Position numbers and translations under genes: made by a program. Of a stretch of DNA of 64,000 nt, positions 47,062 to 58,793 are shown piece after piece; position 1 is the stretch's first letter, and every line of letters starts with the position of its first letter. The stretch covers positions 744,001-808,000 of the forward strand of contig BPQB01000004.1 of NCBI GenBank assembly GCA_019973155.2, written 5' to 3'. This DNA comes from Phanerochaete sordida. Taxonomy: Eukaryota; Basidiomycota; Agaricomycetes; Polyporales; Phanerochaetaceae. The notes below the pieces were generated by a model. That model was not told the origin of the DNA. It did no database searches and was given only the letters and a program-made list of their open reading frames with translations.

Positions 47062-49250
47062 TCATTGCACCAGCGGATGTGCAGACTGCTCCTTCATCTC
47101 CTCTTCCAGCGCCCTCTTGCCATCTTCCGTGAGCGTAGGTAAGCCGGTCTCGACATCCCAGACGAAGTACCTTGGCACGTATCTGCACAGGTCAGCACCA
47201 CGCGACAAAGGACGCGACAAAGAGACTCACTTCTCGCCGCTTTGCTTCCTGGCCGCCTCCTCTTCCCGCTGCCGCTGCTCGATGGCCTGCTTGTACTTGT
47301 TCGCCTCGCTGTACTCCTTGCGGAGCAGGCGGTCCGTGACGTTCTGCCACATGCGGCGGCTCTCCTTCTCCTCCTGCTTCTCGACGTCGCGCACGAGCTT
47401 CGGGATCGGGTACAGCATCGACAGGTCGATGAGCGGCACCCACTCGTCCGCGGGCAGGCTGAGCGTCGAGCCGGTGCGCGTCGGGAAGAACGCGGGGTTG
47501 AGCTTGTACTTGATCATGTGCCGCCAGCTGCCGGCGAGCGTCGCGACGACGCGCTCGCGCGGGACGTGCTTGACCTTCGTCCACGCGTCCGCCGCGGCGG
47601 GGTCGTCGAGGTCGTACGTGTGCACGACGGCGTCGAGCAGGAAGTTCGCCTTCCCGATCCAGCTCTCCTCCTTGTAGTCGACGACCGCGCGCAGCCCGAC
47701 GCGCTTGCCCTTGTCCTTCCCGCCGGGCACGACCCACGCGGGGCCGTCCGTGCACGTCACGTACGTGCTCTCGCTGACCGTGATGTAGAAGCTCCCGCGC
47801 AGGATGCCGTTGACGTGTGCGGGCGGGTGCGTGATGTGGTAGCGCTCCGGCTTGCCGTCCTCGCTCAGGCGGTCCTCGACGTGCACGTAGATGCCCTTGT
47901 TGTACTGGCCTGGCGCGACGCGCACCGTCGTGCCGCTGACCTTGGCGCTGATCTGGTCGATGCCGCACATGGTGAGGTGCCGTGAGGGGCACGACGCGTG
48001 GAAGGCGGACACGGGCGGGTGGTGCGAAATCTGCTCCGTGAGGTACAACGTGCGGAGACGACTTGGTTCACCGTTGAGGACGGGCGACATTACAGGCGAG
48101 TCTTCCTCAACGAGGTGAACGGATGACATCGAGACATTGCCCGGCAGGCCCTTCAGCTTCTCGCGTTCGGATGGAGGCAGGAGCTTCTGCGCCGCGTTCG
48201 GGTCAAGGTTGAGCTTCTCGAGCTCGGCGTCGATTTCCTCGATGGCGGACGTGGCTGGAGTGCTGATCGTCGGTGTGCCAGTGCCCGACGCGACCGTGGA
48301 GGTCGACAGACGGCCGTTCGTGCTCTTCTGGCTGCCAGGTTTCCGGCTGAGTCCACTTGCAGCGCTGACGCCGCTCTTCACGCTACTCGAGTCGGCGGTA
48401 GAGTACACGCTCTCGGCTGCCGCGGGTGCGAGGTAGAGATGTTGTACCGGCATCTGTAGCCGGTTGCCCTCTGGGTACGACACCGGCAGCACGTCCCAGT
48501 GCGCACGGAAGTGCTCCCCGATAACAGAGTTGTACGGCTTGCAAACCTTGCCATGCTGCAGGGACGGTGAGCATCAGTGATACGTCAAGGCGAAGTCACG
48601 CACAATGAACTTGAGATCTTTAGAAAAGGTGAAGCGCAGGACAGCCATCATGCGTTCGAATGCATCGTCCGAGTCGTTGATGCTATTGCGCGTTGGGTTG
48701 TATGATTGGCCCAGGGTGAGGAACGTGCGTTGCATGATCAGCGGATGCCATGGAGGAGGTTCCGTCGGGTGGGGCAGGGCGCGGTGATTGCTGGGGTCAG
48801 TGCTGGGCTCACGGCCTGACTCTGAGGGAAACGCACGCAGAGAACAGGTCCGGCCTATCCAGATAATGCCAGTATTCGAGGTTCGGAATGGGCTCGAGGA
48901 GCGATGCAGGAAGCGATAGTCGCCTGTGTGGCCGGAGTCAGTGCAATTGCTCGCAAGCGGTTGTTATGTCCTGGTAACGGAGGAGACTCTTGGAACCATG
49001 AACGTCGAGGAGGATGCTCAGCGGACTGAGTACCATGAACCACGATGAGAGCTCGCGATTCCTCTTCGCAGAGGCCGTAGGGAACGACTGAGACATCGGA
49101 CACGCACATGGACGCGATATCCTTCACTCCAAAGCACTTCTTGACGAGCGAGACTATCATCTTGAGCTTGCCACTCTCGCCAGCGTCGCCCGTGTCGGGG
49201 ACAGAGACGGGTGGCTCAGAGGTGTCGACTTCATCGTGCGCGGTGGACAT
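47062..49250 (-). CDS. Oxysterol-binding protein-related lipid transfer protein (OSH-like)
   Basis: ORP/OSH proteins exchange sterol or phosphatidylserine for PI4P at membrane contacts. The start is ATG 49250 (MSTAHDEVDTSEPPVSV). The first exons give GKLKMIVSLVKKCFGVKDIASM and LSLPASLLEPIPNLEYWHYLDRP. The lipid-binding domain continues with FSKDLKFIHGKVCKPYNSVIGEHF and, after a Ser/Thr-rich insert of about 110 residues (48150-48430), the signature YLTEQISHHPPVSAF. GSWRHMIKYKLNPAFF lies further on. The C-terminal helix EYSEANKYKQAIEQRQREEE and YVPRYFV complete it; the stop is at 47062. There is no PH domain or ankyrin repeat, so it belongs with the short OSH4-7 type. The insert before the signature is unusual for yeast homologues. 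Confidence 0.93.
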
Positions 49251-49726
49251 GGTTGGCGGTCAGTGTTGTCCGGTGCGGGGTGGGGCGGGAACGTTCGTGT
49301 TGGCGCGGCAGGAAGCCGTGATTATGAGGTGTATAAAAGGGAATGATCGCAAAGCACCAGCCAACGGAAATGAAGAGAAGGAGGAGAGCTGTGCAGAATA
49401 AGAATGTGGCAGAGCAGGGGAAAGCTGCAAAGTAGAGTGCGCAGCGCAACTGCCACAAAGCGTCACTTGCCAAGGCGAAGGATCAGGGAACCATTTACCC
49501 GCGTGGGACTCCTCGCGAACGAAACTGGTTCCGTCTTTCATCAGTCTTCTCTTCACGAGGGGCAATCACGGAGGCATGCAGAAGCCAAGTAAGAGAACGT
49601 CCTCGTTGCTACACATCCAGATACTCGCCTTCGAATCAGTGGATGCGACTCCGAGGACCTCTTGCACGTCTCACCAGCCAAGAGCGGTTTCTCTTTCTCA
49701 GCTATCAACGCTGCCCAATTAGCATG
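49251..49726. other. Intergenic region upstream of OSBP gene
   Basis: Promoter side of the OSBP gene, then the tRNA-Val 5' flank. A TATA-like stretch (GTATAAAAG) is at about 49331. No gene was seen. Confidence 0.45.
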
Positions 49727-49811
49727 GGTTCGATGGTGTAGTTGGTTATCACATCTGTCTCACATCACGTGTGTGCACAGGAGGCCCTGGGTTCGAGCCC
49801 CAGTCGAACCA
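49727..49811 (+). tRNA. tRNA-Val (anticodon CAC) with 11-nt intron
   Basis: Acceptor GGTTCGA pairs fully with TCGAACC, discriminator A. The D arm contains GTAGTTGGTTATCAC as in eukaryotic tRNA-Val. The anticodon stem is TCTGT/ACAGG and the loop CTCACA, then intron 49765-49775, then C. The T arm is CTGGG/CCCAG with loop TTCGAGC. A TTTT run follows at 49816-49819. Confidence 0.9.
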
Positions 49812-52417
49812 TATATTTTGCGTCCTCTCCCTGTCTCAAGGTTTCTTTTTTCCACTCTACTTGGCCAAAAATACACTTGATTGGCACGCTTGGCTCGGGG
49901 GAAGAGGAGGGCGGCAGCCTGGCAGGAATAGGAGCTAAATTGGCCTGGGGAAAGTCCGGGTCATTGGGACGCTTAACCTTGCTGGGTGCGGGCCCGGTCA
50001 CCGTAAACAAGATATGCTGGACTTGGTCCACGCCGGTGCACTGTTTGTCTATGGCCAAGAACCTTCTCATGGGCATGCTATCGTGCAGCGCAAAAGTCGA
50101 ATTGTGGACGAGCGAGCCTGGCTCTTTTGATGTCAAGGGAGCGCAATCAAGCGAACCAGACCGCTTTTGATCGCACTCGATCTCATCGATACCGAGCTGG
50201 CTGCGTCGTCCTCTTTGCTCTCTTCCACCAGCACCCACGACTCTTCAGGCTACTCACACTCTGCTTTGTGCACTCCAGGTCTCCCAGACTTCTGCATCGT
50301 GTGCAGGATTGCTCGTCGCCGTCTGCTGCGCGGCGCCACATTCGCATCCCGTGCAGGTGCGGCAGAGTGCTATGCCCACGGCAGGCCAAAGCTCTTCCAA
50401 GCGACGACCCTGCTCGGCGTGCCCACGCCTGCCTGTCCTGCCGCCGCCCGGTCACAACTCGCCCCCACATGCCCCTCGGCGAAGCACGCACTGCTCCACT
50501 TGCCACCCTCTGCCGCACGCCTATCGTCGAAATTGTACGAAATCACGCGTATATCAAGCTCAGGCGCCGTGCTCGCACCCTCGTTTGCGCGGCAACACGC
50601 CGGGGTGCCGCTTTCGAGGGTGCCCACCCGGGGCCGTCTAGCGTGCATATAAGCAGGGGCACTCACGACACAGAGGCAGGGCGCGCGACCTCCCCAGCGC
50701 GCCCCAAGACGAGATCTGGCGAGGTGAGTCTTCCAGTGCGCTTTGCGCTTGGGCTGGCGCAAGGGGGCGCACCGTTGGGGCGTGCGAACATCTCGTATGC
50801 GGTGCCCTGCCCAGGAGCTTCGCCAATTCTTGCCCAGACCCTGCGATCGCGGGCCTCGACCGGGGCTTGTCACTCAAGCGTATACCTCCGCAGCCCAAGG
50901 CCCAGAATCTCGACGCAATGCAACAGACGAGTCGTCTGACATGGCCAGAACACAACTATCCTCCGAATCGCACGGCGAGCGCGACGGAGGGCCTCGCATT
51001 CCGCGTCGCCCTCTAGGTCCGCCCCGCAGGTATGTCTGCGTCCTGGTGGCCAATGGTAAGTGGGGGACTCGCGTGCTTCCGCACGTGGGGCCCCCACCTA
51101 GCAGTGGTCCCCGTCGAAGCCGCTGCGGTCTCCCTGGGGCGTTGTGCTGGCGGGGATCGACGGTTATCTGTTCAGCCTCCGATGCTGTCACAGGCCCCGC
51201 GAAGCGCATACGTGTCTCGGAGACGCACTCGAGAACGCGGCTAGGTCCGCGTTCTCTGCGACGGCCGACGGCTGAGCAACGTGTCGTGACGCCGAGGCAT
51301 ATACCCCAGATGGGCAGGTCTGCGCCTGCCGGTCCGACTTCTAGGTGCGTTCTTTACTCTTCTCTTTGTATTGTCACTCATTCAAGCCTCTCTAGACTGG
51401 TAGTCGAGAGCTTTTGTGTACGTATAATGCCGCCCCTACGCGACGTCTCTCAGCCTTCCCGCGGCAGCTTGGTGTGGGGAAAGACGCTGATGGGTTTCAT
51501 TTCCCCCGCTCCTTCCTCCCATGCCTTGTGTCCATGCGAACGCATCTGCGCCGTCGCCGCCTCCCAAACGCAATCACAGCGAAGGTGTAGCAACGTTGGC
51601 CGGGCAGGATAGGTTCGTTACGTATGAGTTGCCGCAAGAACACTGACTTACAGCCATCGATTTACCCACAGTGCTATTCAATGAGTCTATTCGCGGGCTG
51701 TGTATCAGCCCTCGGTCTGGCCGACGATCAACCGCCGTCCGGCCAACTGATACGCCTTGTATTGTACGTCAATCACCCCTTCAGAGTAGCTGGCCTGATC
51801 TGACTGTCACTGTTACCCTTGTTAGACGTCTAGCTCCGAGCACTCGCCCTGCCTTGGCGCATTTGGAGAGGGTTCCCGCATGCAACTGCACGCTGTCGCT
51901 CCATGGATGGTGCGGCTGGGTGACGTCTTCGAGGAGTCGTCCGCCGGTGGCAGCAGCGCGATGCCCCTTGTGCTCGCTGTGTGCGCCCACCGGCGAGTCT
52001 CGTGCCGGGGTCTCGTGGCGGTCTCTGCGGTCCCGGCGTGCGCGTGGACGGTGTTTGGCTCTGTTGCGTGCGCGGTGCAGCGGTGCTCGGAAGTGGCCGG
52101 GAGAGACCTCGAACCGTCGAACGCAGCGCCCCGCGGGCGTCTGAGGTGGATCCTGCCGCTTTGGGCACAGGCAGCGAGTTTTCGACCAGCCCGCCTCGAA
52201 ATGGCCCTCGATCGCGGACTCCTATCTGCGCCTACAAGACCATGTTCGCCCAACGATCCAGAGCCTCACCCCCCTACCCTCACCCATCACCCATCACCCA
52301 TACCCTCTCCTCGCTGTTGCCCCCCGTGGCCTCGTCATACGTTAGCACCCGCCAAACCCCCACACCGAGCCTAGCGTGCTCAGCTTGTCCCTAGCACCCG
52401 CCTCACTTCCCGCCAAA
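49812..52417. other. 2.6 kb gene-poor region
   Basis: No protein family was recognised on either strand. The minus strand has an open frame at 49765-50238 that overlaps the tRNA, and the plus strand has a 289-codon frame at 50743-51612. Neither shows a domain, splice pattern or good start. A TATA-like GCATATAAGC at about 50644 and a pyrimidine-rich stretch before the esterase gene are the only regulatory hints. No inverted repeats were noted. Confidence 0.45.
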
Positions 52418-54531
52418 ATGATATCAAAACTCTCGAACGGCCTCCAGAGCGAGCCCGTCGTCATGCACCAAAAGCTGCACACGACCTTCACTGGCCAGGT
52501 GCACCCCATTTCGACCGAGGAAGCTGTCGTGCACCAGTACCTCGGCATCAAGTACGCCTCCGTCCCTGCACGCTTTCGCCAGTCGAAGCTGTACACTGCG
52601 TACCCGCCAGTGACGGACGCGACACGCCATGGGTACGTCGCACTCCTGATGTTCTCTGGCGAATCTTAACGCCGCGCAGACCCATCTGTCCGCAGATCAA
52701 GGGCCAGGGCTACGAGGCTGAGCTGTTCGCGCTCACGGACGACGTCATGCCTGTCCAAGCCCTGAAGCAGAACGAGTTCGAATGCTTGAACCTGAACATC
52801 ACCTGTCCAGCTGACGCCCTCCCTGGGAGCCGCCTGCCGGTCATGGTCTACATTCACGGGTGAGTGGGATCTCCACTGTGACGCCTGAATGGCTCTGACG
52901 TATCATCAGCGGTGGAACCCGTGGTTCAGGGTCCAGCTGGCTGTACGATGGTGGCTGCCTCGTGCAGCGCAGCATGATGGTCGGAAAGCCTGTCATTCTG
53001 GTGACGATCAAGTGAGTCGTGCGGGGACGTGCATATATGCGCCCATCTCACACACTATAGCTACCGGCTTGGTCTCCTCGGCTTCGCCGCAAGCAACGCC
53101 CTTCTCGAAGACAACGTTGCCGCCGGCGAGGAGGGTGTGGGAAACTACGGCCTTCGCGACCAGCGCAAGGCGTTGGAGTGGGTCTACAGCTTCATCTCCG
53201 ACTTCGGTGGCGACTCGAACAATGTCACGCTGTTCGGCTCAGCCTCGGGCGCAGCGGACATACTCTGCCACATGCACTCGTCCGCGAACGAGATTCGCCC
53301 GCTGTTCCAGCGCGCGATTGTCCAGAGTGCGGAGATGCCCTTCGATATCCCCAACGTCTCCAGCGCTGGCTGGCAGTTCTCGCGGCTCATGTCGGCTCTT
53401 CGTGCAAACACGGTCGAAGAGCTGCGCGACGTCCCTGCGGACAAACTGGCGGCAATCGTTCCGGCTATTCGGGCTGTGGACGACGGTGTCTTCTTTGCGT
53501 CCGGCTGGCGAGATTACCTGTACCCGGAAACTGAAGAGGTCTCTGCACACGAAAAGGTTCCTGAACTCCAAGCTCTCTCACATCGTCTAAAGTCTCCGCA
53601 CGGTCACCTGCGCTCGCACTCCCGCTCGCGTTCTCGCTCTCGCTCTCGTTCTCGCGCCCGGCACACAACCGGAACGAACGGCCTGAACAACTACCACCAC
53701 CCGCCGCACCTGCAGCCCCTCATGATCGGCGACTGCGGCGCCGAGTCGCTCCTGTGGTCGCTCCCAGCCTCGCTCTGGAGCGCGCCAGGCGTTGTCCGGC
53801 GCCTGCGAGCGATCTGCCAGTCGCTCCCGAAGTCGTCGGCCCTCCTGCGCGCCTACGACATCTCGTCGCACACGCCGCCCGAAGAGCTCCCCGAGCGCGT
53901 CCTCGAGCTCATCAACGACGCGCGCTTCGCGTGGCCGACCGAGTGCATCGCGGCGAGCGCGAAACGTGCGCGCGGCGGGCACGGCGTCTGGCGCTACGTC
54001 TTCGACCAGGAAAGCCCCGCGCGCGGCGTGCCGCACCACGCGGTGGACCTGCTGTACCTCTTCGACAACGTCCCGCTGAGCGTGCCGCCGGCGCTGTCCC
54101 CGCCGGACGTGTTCTCGCCCGCCGCGTCGCCGTGCGCGTCGCCGCACGTGGCCGGGTACAGCCCCGGCACGCCCGAGATGTGCTACGGGAGCGACACGGA
54201 CTCGGACGGCGTCGACTTCGAGTTCGGGTTCAACAGCCCCGACGGCGCGGGCGACGACGGCTGGGACGTGCCCGTCGTCGACGAGTGGACGTACGCGCGC
54301 GTGCGCGATGCCGTCCAGAGCCGCTGGTTCGCGTTCGCGCACGGCGAGGCGCCGTGGGCCGAGGACAAGGTCTTCGTCTTCGGCCCCGAGGGCGAGGTTG
54401 GCCCGCGCTCGATGGCGATCTTCAACGGCCGCCGCCGCGTGCAGGTCTGGAAGGAGGCGCTGCAGCCCCTTGGCCTGCAGCTGGTGCAGAAGGTCGGCCT
54501 CGAGCTGAGCAATGGCCCTCCGCTGGCGTAG
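52418..54531 (+). CDS. Carboxylesterase type-B homologue lacking the catalytic serine
   Basis: The start is ATG 52418 (MISKLSNGLQSEPVV). Short introns are removed at 52630-52680, 52860-52910 and 53010-53060. The alpha/beta-hydrolase landmarks are VMVYIHGGG (oxyanion loop), VILVTINYRLGLLGFAAS and GNYGLRDQRKALEWVYSFIS. Then comes NNVTLFGSASGAAD, where active relatives have FGESAGA. By this alignment the nucleophile serine is Ala (codon 53242-53244). A possible acid (GDCGAESLLW) and the histidine (VPHHAVDLLYLF) remain. An Arg-Ser repeat of about 16 residues is inserted near 53611-53661, and an acidic loop (DSDGVDFEFGF) near 54200. No signal peptide is seen. It is probably a non-catalytic family member or has altered chemistry. 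Confidence 0.88.
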
Positions 54532-55160
54532 AAATCTGGTTATTTATTTTGTCGTTGCTTGCTTTCGTCATCTTCCCATTGCTGTTGTTCGTGCTCTCAC
54601 ATACGGATCCTCACACACACCGCCTATGTATTCACTACCCCCCATGCTGCTATCTTACCATCATTGCGCTGTAATAGTACATGTAGACAACGCCAATCCG
54701 ATACCCTCTTACACAAGCGCAGATGATGTGACATGAACAACGGGTGCTTGTATTACACTCGTTACAATCTACCACGCCGTCAGGCTGACACTAGTCAAAC
54801 GTCTTGCACCAGGGAAATATCCGCACGAGCTGCACGTACGCGGGAAAGAACTCCAGCGTTGCGCGCGAGGGCCTCCGCGGAGATTCCTTTGAGCAAGGTG
54901 CGTCCAGCTTGATGAAGGCCAGCCTCACCTCGCTTTCGCACGCGATGGCTTAAACCTCCATGTCACGGCTCTCATCGTGGCTAATGCCGGGATGTCGAAC
55001 GACGAGTGTATATCGCCAAAGGCGGACTGAGCGCACCGAGAAGCAAGACTCAACATGATCTCCTCGAAGATGTTGTGAGCGAAAAGCTGCGCCTTGGAAT
55101 TCATGATGTAGCTACAGACAAGCAGATTGAATCCCCCGCAGCGTTTACAAAGGCGGGTCA
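54532..55160. other. Intergenic region between esterase gene and BTB-like copy 2
   Basis: Convergent 3' flanks. The minus-strand frame at 54925-55161 has no family resemblance. No repeats were seen. Confidence 0.45.
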
Positions 55161-55500
55161 CTAGTCTATGAAGTCAGCGCGACGGCAGTTGGAGCACACT
55201 AAAGTGAAATCCCCGTCCGATTCACGTCTGTTGCAGTGTCTGCAGCCGGTGGGTCTCAGTCTTGCCCCCTTCGTAGGGCTCCTCGCCAGCTGCTGGACCA
55301 GCCCCGCAATTACCACCGTCGCCCGCTTCATTGTGGGTTCGGGCATGCTCTTGAGAGTCACATAGAAGCCGTCTGCCACTTTGTTCCGTGCCTGGGTGCA
55401 GGCAAATTCGAGTTGCATTTCCCGAATCTCGTCGTGACTGGTCGATACGCGAGAGAGTGAGTTCTTCGTCCTTGACCTCATTTTTTCAACTCACTGTATA

Positions 55501-56159
55501 CTATCACGTCCCCCTGGTTTATAAAAGCTCCCTGGTTTATAAAACGCGATCTGTGCCTCAACGCTTCGCCTGGGGGACGCCGGAATATTTGTTATGTCGG
55601 CAGCGGACTGTATCTACAGAGCTGTCAGCTTGAACTTCGGAAATGCGGAGGGAAGCAGCCTAGGTATTTAGAATACTGCTCCTCGAGGTCAGTGTCACCT
55701 CAAATTTACGCATCAAAAGGCCAGCCACGCCAGATCCTCTGGTCAAAGAGCTTCGGGGATGGCCTTGAGACTTGACAGGACTCATACATACCCAGGAAAA
55801 ATACGAAATACCTCTCGATGTCAGCTGTCTCTTCAGAAAGCTCACTTCGCACCATCAGGTGCGACGAGGACCCGAAGACGCCGGCTCATGGGCCAATCAG
55901 CGTCGCCAGATCCGTGCCAAAAGGAGGAATAACGAGATAAAACTGCACGTTCAGATTTATAAACCAGGGAGCCCGACCTACTCTCCGTGCTGGAACGTCT
56001 CTACAACTCACTCACACCGCCTTTAAATCGTAGCAAAAATGGTACATATAGCCAGGGTCACCCTGAACAGGATTGCCCAAGAGCGCCCGCAGTAAACCCG
56101 AGCGGGCAGTCACAACAGGCCGTGTCACCAGAGTTTTATAAACCAGGGGGACGTGATAG
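55501..56159. mobile_element. Element D: 659 bp TA-flanked MITE disrupting BTB-like copy 2
   Basis: Terminal inverted repeats of about 26 bp begin CTATCACGTCCCCCTGG and are flanked by TA (55499-55500 and 56160-56161). The core CCCTGGTTTATAAAA occurs twice at the left end (55512 and 55530, 18 bp apart). It occurs twice inverted at the right end (55955, with one base different, and 56134, 179 bp apart). No transposase is encoded. It lies at the end of a coding exon, beside the splice donor. Confidence 0.87.
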
Positions 56160-56522
56160 TAGTCAGGTCAGAGAAGAGCTCCGCGAGAATATTATCGTCA
56201 GACAACTTGGATTTGATGTCGTTCTTTGCGAGCTGCTTTAAGTCATCGAGTCCGATCTACGCGACCTCGTTTAGCATGGTATTCTGATTCGAGACTTAAC
56301 AGATAGCGAGCGTGCGTACTTCGTCGGCAAGGCGATACATGGACTTGGGGGAGCATTGCGGCACCGACAGGACGTCAGCTGGGCCTTTCGAGGACGGAAA
56401 AGACTCTGCCTGCGTTCTCAGCGGGGCGAAAGATATCTCGCCCGTGGCCACATAGTAAAGGAATGCGCGCCATCTGTCAATGTGTGAGGATCAGTGGGAC
56501 GCCACGACTGAGTCAAAGGGTC

Positions 56523-58132
56523 CATCAGCAAAATGGTAGGATAGAGTTACCTCGGTTTACCACGGACCATGTGGTATACCCGCCCCAACCGCAGAATATA
56601 CATATTTACCGCAATATATCGCGATACACCAGTACCTTTCGCAGACGGACAGATACACCGCTACATCTGCGGTTGGGGCAAATTTACCGGTATAGACCGC
56701 GAGATACCGCGATACCTCGCAGCCCGCCTACGTCACCCTCGATGCGCGGACGGCGTGACGGTCACGAAGAACGACTTCTCGCTCCCGTCACCGAAGGCGC
56801 GCCAGCTCTGGCACTCTGCCCTTCATGACGGCCCAAGGTACACACGCCTGCCCTAAAGCGACGCTTTGGGGCATGCCGTCATGCAATAAACGGGTCGACG
56901 GCGACCGCCCGTCCCCAATTTCCCCCTTGCCTCCTCCCTCCACCTCTCTTCCTTCCTCAGCCCCGATTCTTTGGCCGCGGTACGTCTTGTGCTAATTCCT
57001 AGCTATCTACCTTACGCATATAACCAGCTTCGTGCGAGGCGTATGCAACGACGACGATGGACGCGCGGCGTCGCGTCGCTACGCTGCTGGCCAGCTGTTT
57101 TGAGTGTATGCTTTCCCCCTCGATTATCTAACATGCTAACGTTACTCCCAGGACCTTGACACCGGAACATGGGTAGCACTTCGACATGGCGCCCCCACGA
57201 CATCGTGTGATTCGCGAGCCTGAAGATCACAGGCTACATCGTTGGTGCGTCGTCCGTCGCATCCTTGCGCGCTGGCACTTCACTGAAAACACGCGGAGGC
57301 GTCATTCAAGATGCGCCCCAACGCTCCTCGCCGCGTTTATCTCGGGCCTGCCTGGGCTCGCGTCGGGTAGCTTCACGATCAGCAGCGCGAAGCTGCTATC
57401 TCTGGCGCACTCAATGCGCCGCTGATGCACGTTCTGCTCACTTGCTTTGTAGATGAATCCGCCACGCAGTCAACCTCGGCGGAACAGTTTCGCTGGACGA
57501 ACTCGACCCGAGCCTACACGGCACCGCCATCTACCAGCCCCACATGAACGGCACGCGTGAGGACTGGACCATCGAGACGGTGAGCACACGCCGCCCTCTT
57601 CGCTACGCGTACGACTGCTGATTCTCAAATTCAGGGTTCGAGATGCAGACTCGTGCGCTCGAAACCTTCGCGCCGTAGTCGACAATAGCATTGTTATCGC
57701 CACTCTCGCTGTCCGCGTGAAAGAGGTGAACATCGCGCCGCGCTACCGGTTTGCATAGTTGTCCTGCATACCGATATTCTCTGTATTATACCCTCACCGC
57801 CAGAAATCTGATAATATATTAAATTTACCGCATTCACGCAGTGGCATAGATTCCGGACGAGATGATATGATACCGGAAGGGTGGAGGAGCCGCAGGGCTT
57901 ACGGACCTTGAGGCCTCGCGATATACCGCGGTATATCTGCCATATCGCGGTGTACCGCGGTAAATTTGGCGATCTGCGGTCAGAGCGGTTCCCCGCAGAC
58001 AGCGCGATAAGATCAGGGGAGGTCGGAGGTTTCACGATATCTAACTGGTAATCACGGAATGGGCGGTATCTCGCGATCCGAGCGGTATCTAGCGGTATCT
58101 CGCGGTATATTAGGACCACTTTTTTGCTGATG
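56523..58132. mobile_element. Element E: 1.6 kb element with subterminal ACCGC arrays, in an intron of BTB-like copy 2
   Basis: The ends share CATCAGCAAAA in inverted orientation, with looser similarity for about 20 bp more, and TC flanks both sides. Inside the left 220 bp are many TACCGC-type motifs; the right 350 bp has many GCGGTA motifs, the inverse. Such clustered subterminal repeats bind transposase in several DNA transposon superfamilies. The middle (about 56950-57680) has higher GC and intron-like signals but no recognised protein. The superfamily is unknown. Confidence 0.65.
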
Positions 58133-58793
58133 TCATACGTTGCATATGCAAATGTTGGTACTAGCCGAATGCGCCCCTCGTTCCCGGTGACCGGAGTAGC
58201 GTCAGCAGAGTCTTCGTTGTCGTCAGGCTTCGCCTGTGTTTCGGGTTTCTGGGAACAGTGCGTACGATGGGCTTCAAAGCGACGTAGGCAAACATTCTCA
58301 CTGGTAATTTCGAGCTGTCCCCCTTGTGCGGAAGCGCCTTCTCAGCCTCCTCCTCGTCCTCATCATCATCGATGTCGCTATCAGACTCGAAGCCATGGCC
58401 ATCATCCTCGGCGGGGAAATTGTCGGGATAAGGAGCGTTGAGAGGGCCGACTACGGAGTAGCCATTGTACTGCCCTTGGAGCGCTACGTGACTCGAAGTT
58501 TGAGACACGATGGATCTACTAGCTATTTGTAGGACGAACTCACATGGCTCGAAATATTGCGGAGACCTAGCCCTCAAAATGAAGCTGTTCGCGAATATAG
58601 GCTTCGGTGCATAGACGACCCCTGTAGCCTTTCTGCGCGAGTATGCGTAAAACTTTGTGTCGACAAAGTCCCCCGAGTTCATCATCATTCTGAAAGTTAG
58701 TTTCATGAGTTTCTCAGCGCTGAGATCTTTCGCAACATTGGCAGGAATTGGATCCAGGTCCTTCTGCCCGTTAGGTCTGGATGACTTGGACAT

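Larger units (their letters stand above)
55161..58793 (-). pseudogene. BTB/POZ-like protein (copy 2), interrupted by mobile elements
   Basis: This is a paralogue of the gene at 8.7-10.1 kb. The start is ATG 58793 (MSKSSRPNGQKDLDP). Blocks in order are GDFVDTKFYAYSRRKATGVVY, ANSFILRARSPQYFEP, an acidic stretch, RIRLVPTFAYA, WRAFLYYVATGEISFAPL, SPKSMYRLADE, LDDLKQLAKNDIKSKLSDDN and ILAELFSDLT. The intron 58138-56474 holds element E. The frame then enters element D at 56159 and stops within it. The C-terminal exon survives beyond it: DEIREMQLEFACTQARNK and CRHCNRRESDGDFTLVCSNC, ending at 55161. All other exons are open, so the break looks recent. A truncated protein without the CxxC ribbon might still be made. 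Confidence 0.78.

Noticed and set aside
56135..56160. Element D read as part of the BTB-like protein
   Set aside because: The frame there is the terminal inverted repeat and stops at once; the true downstream exon lies beyond the element.
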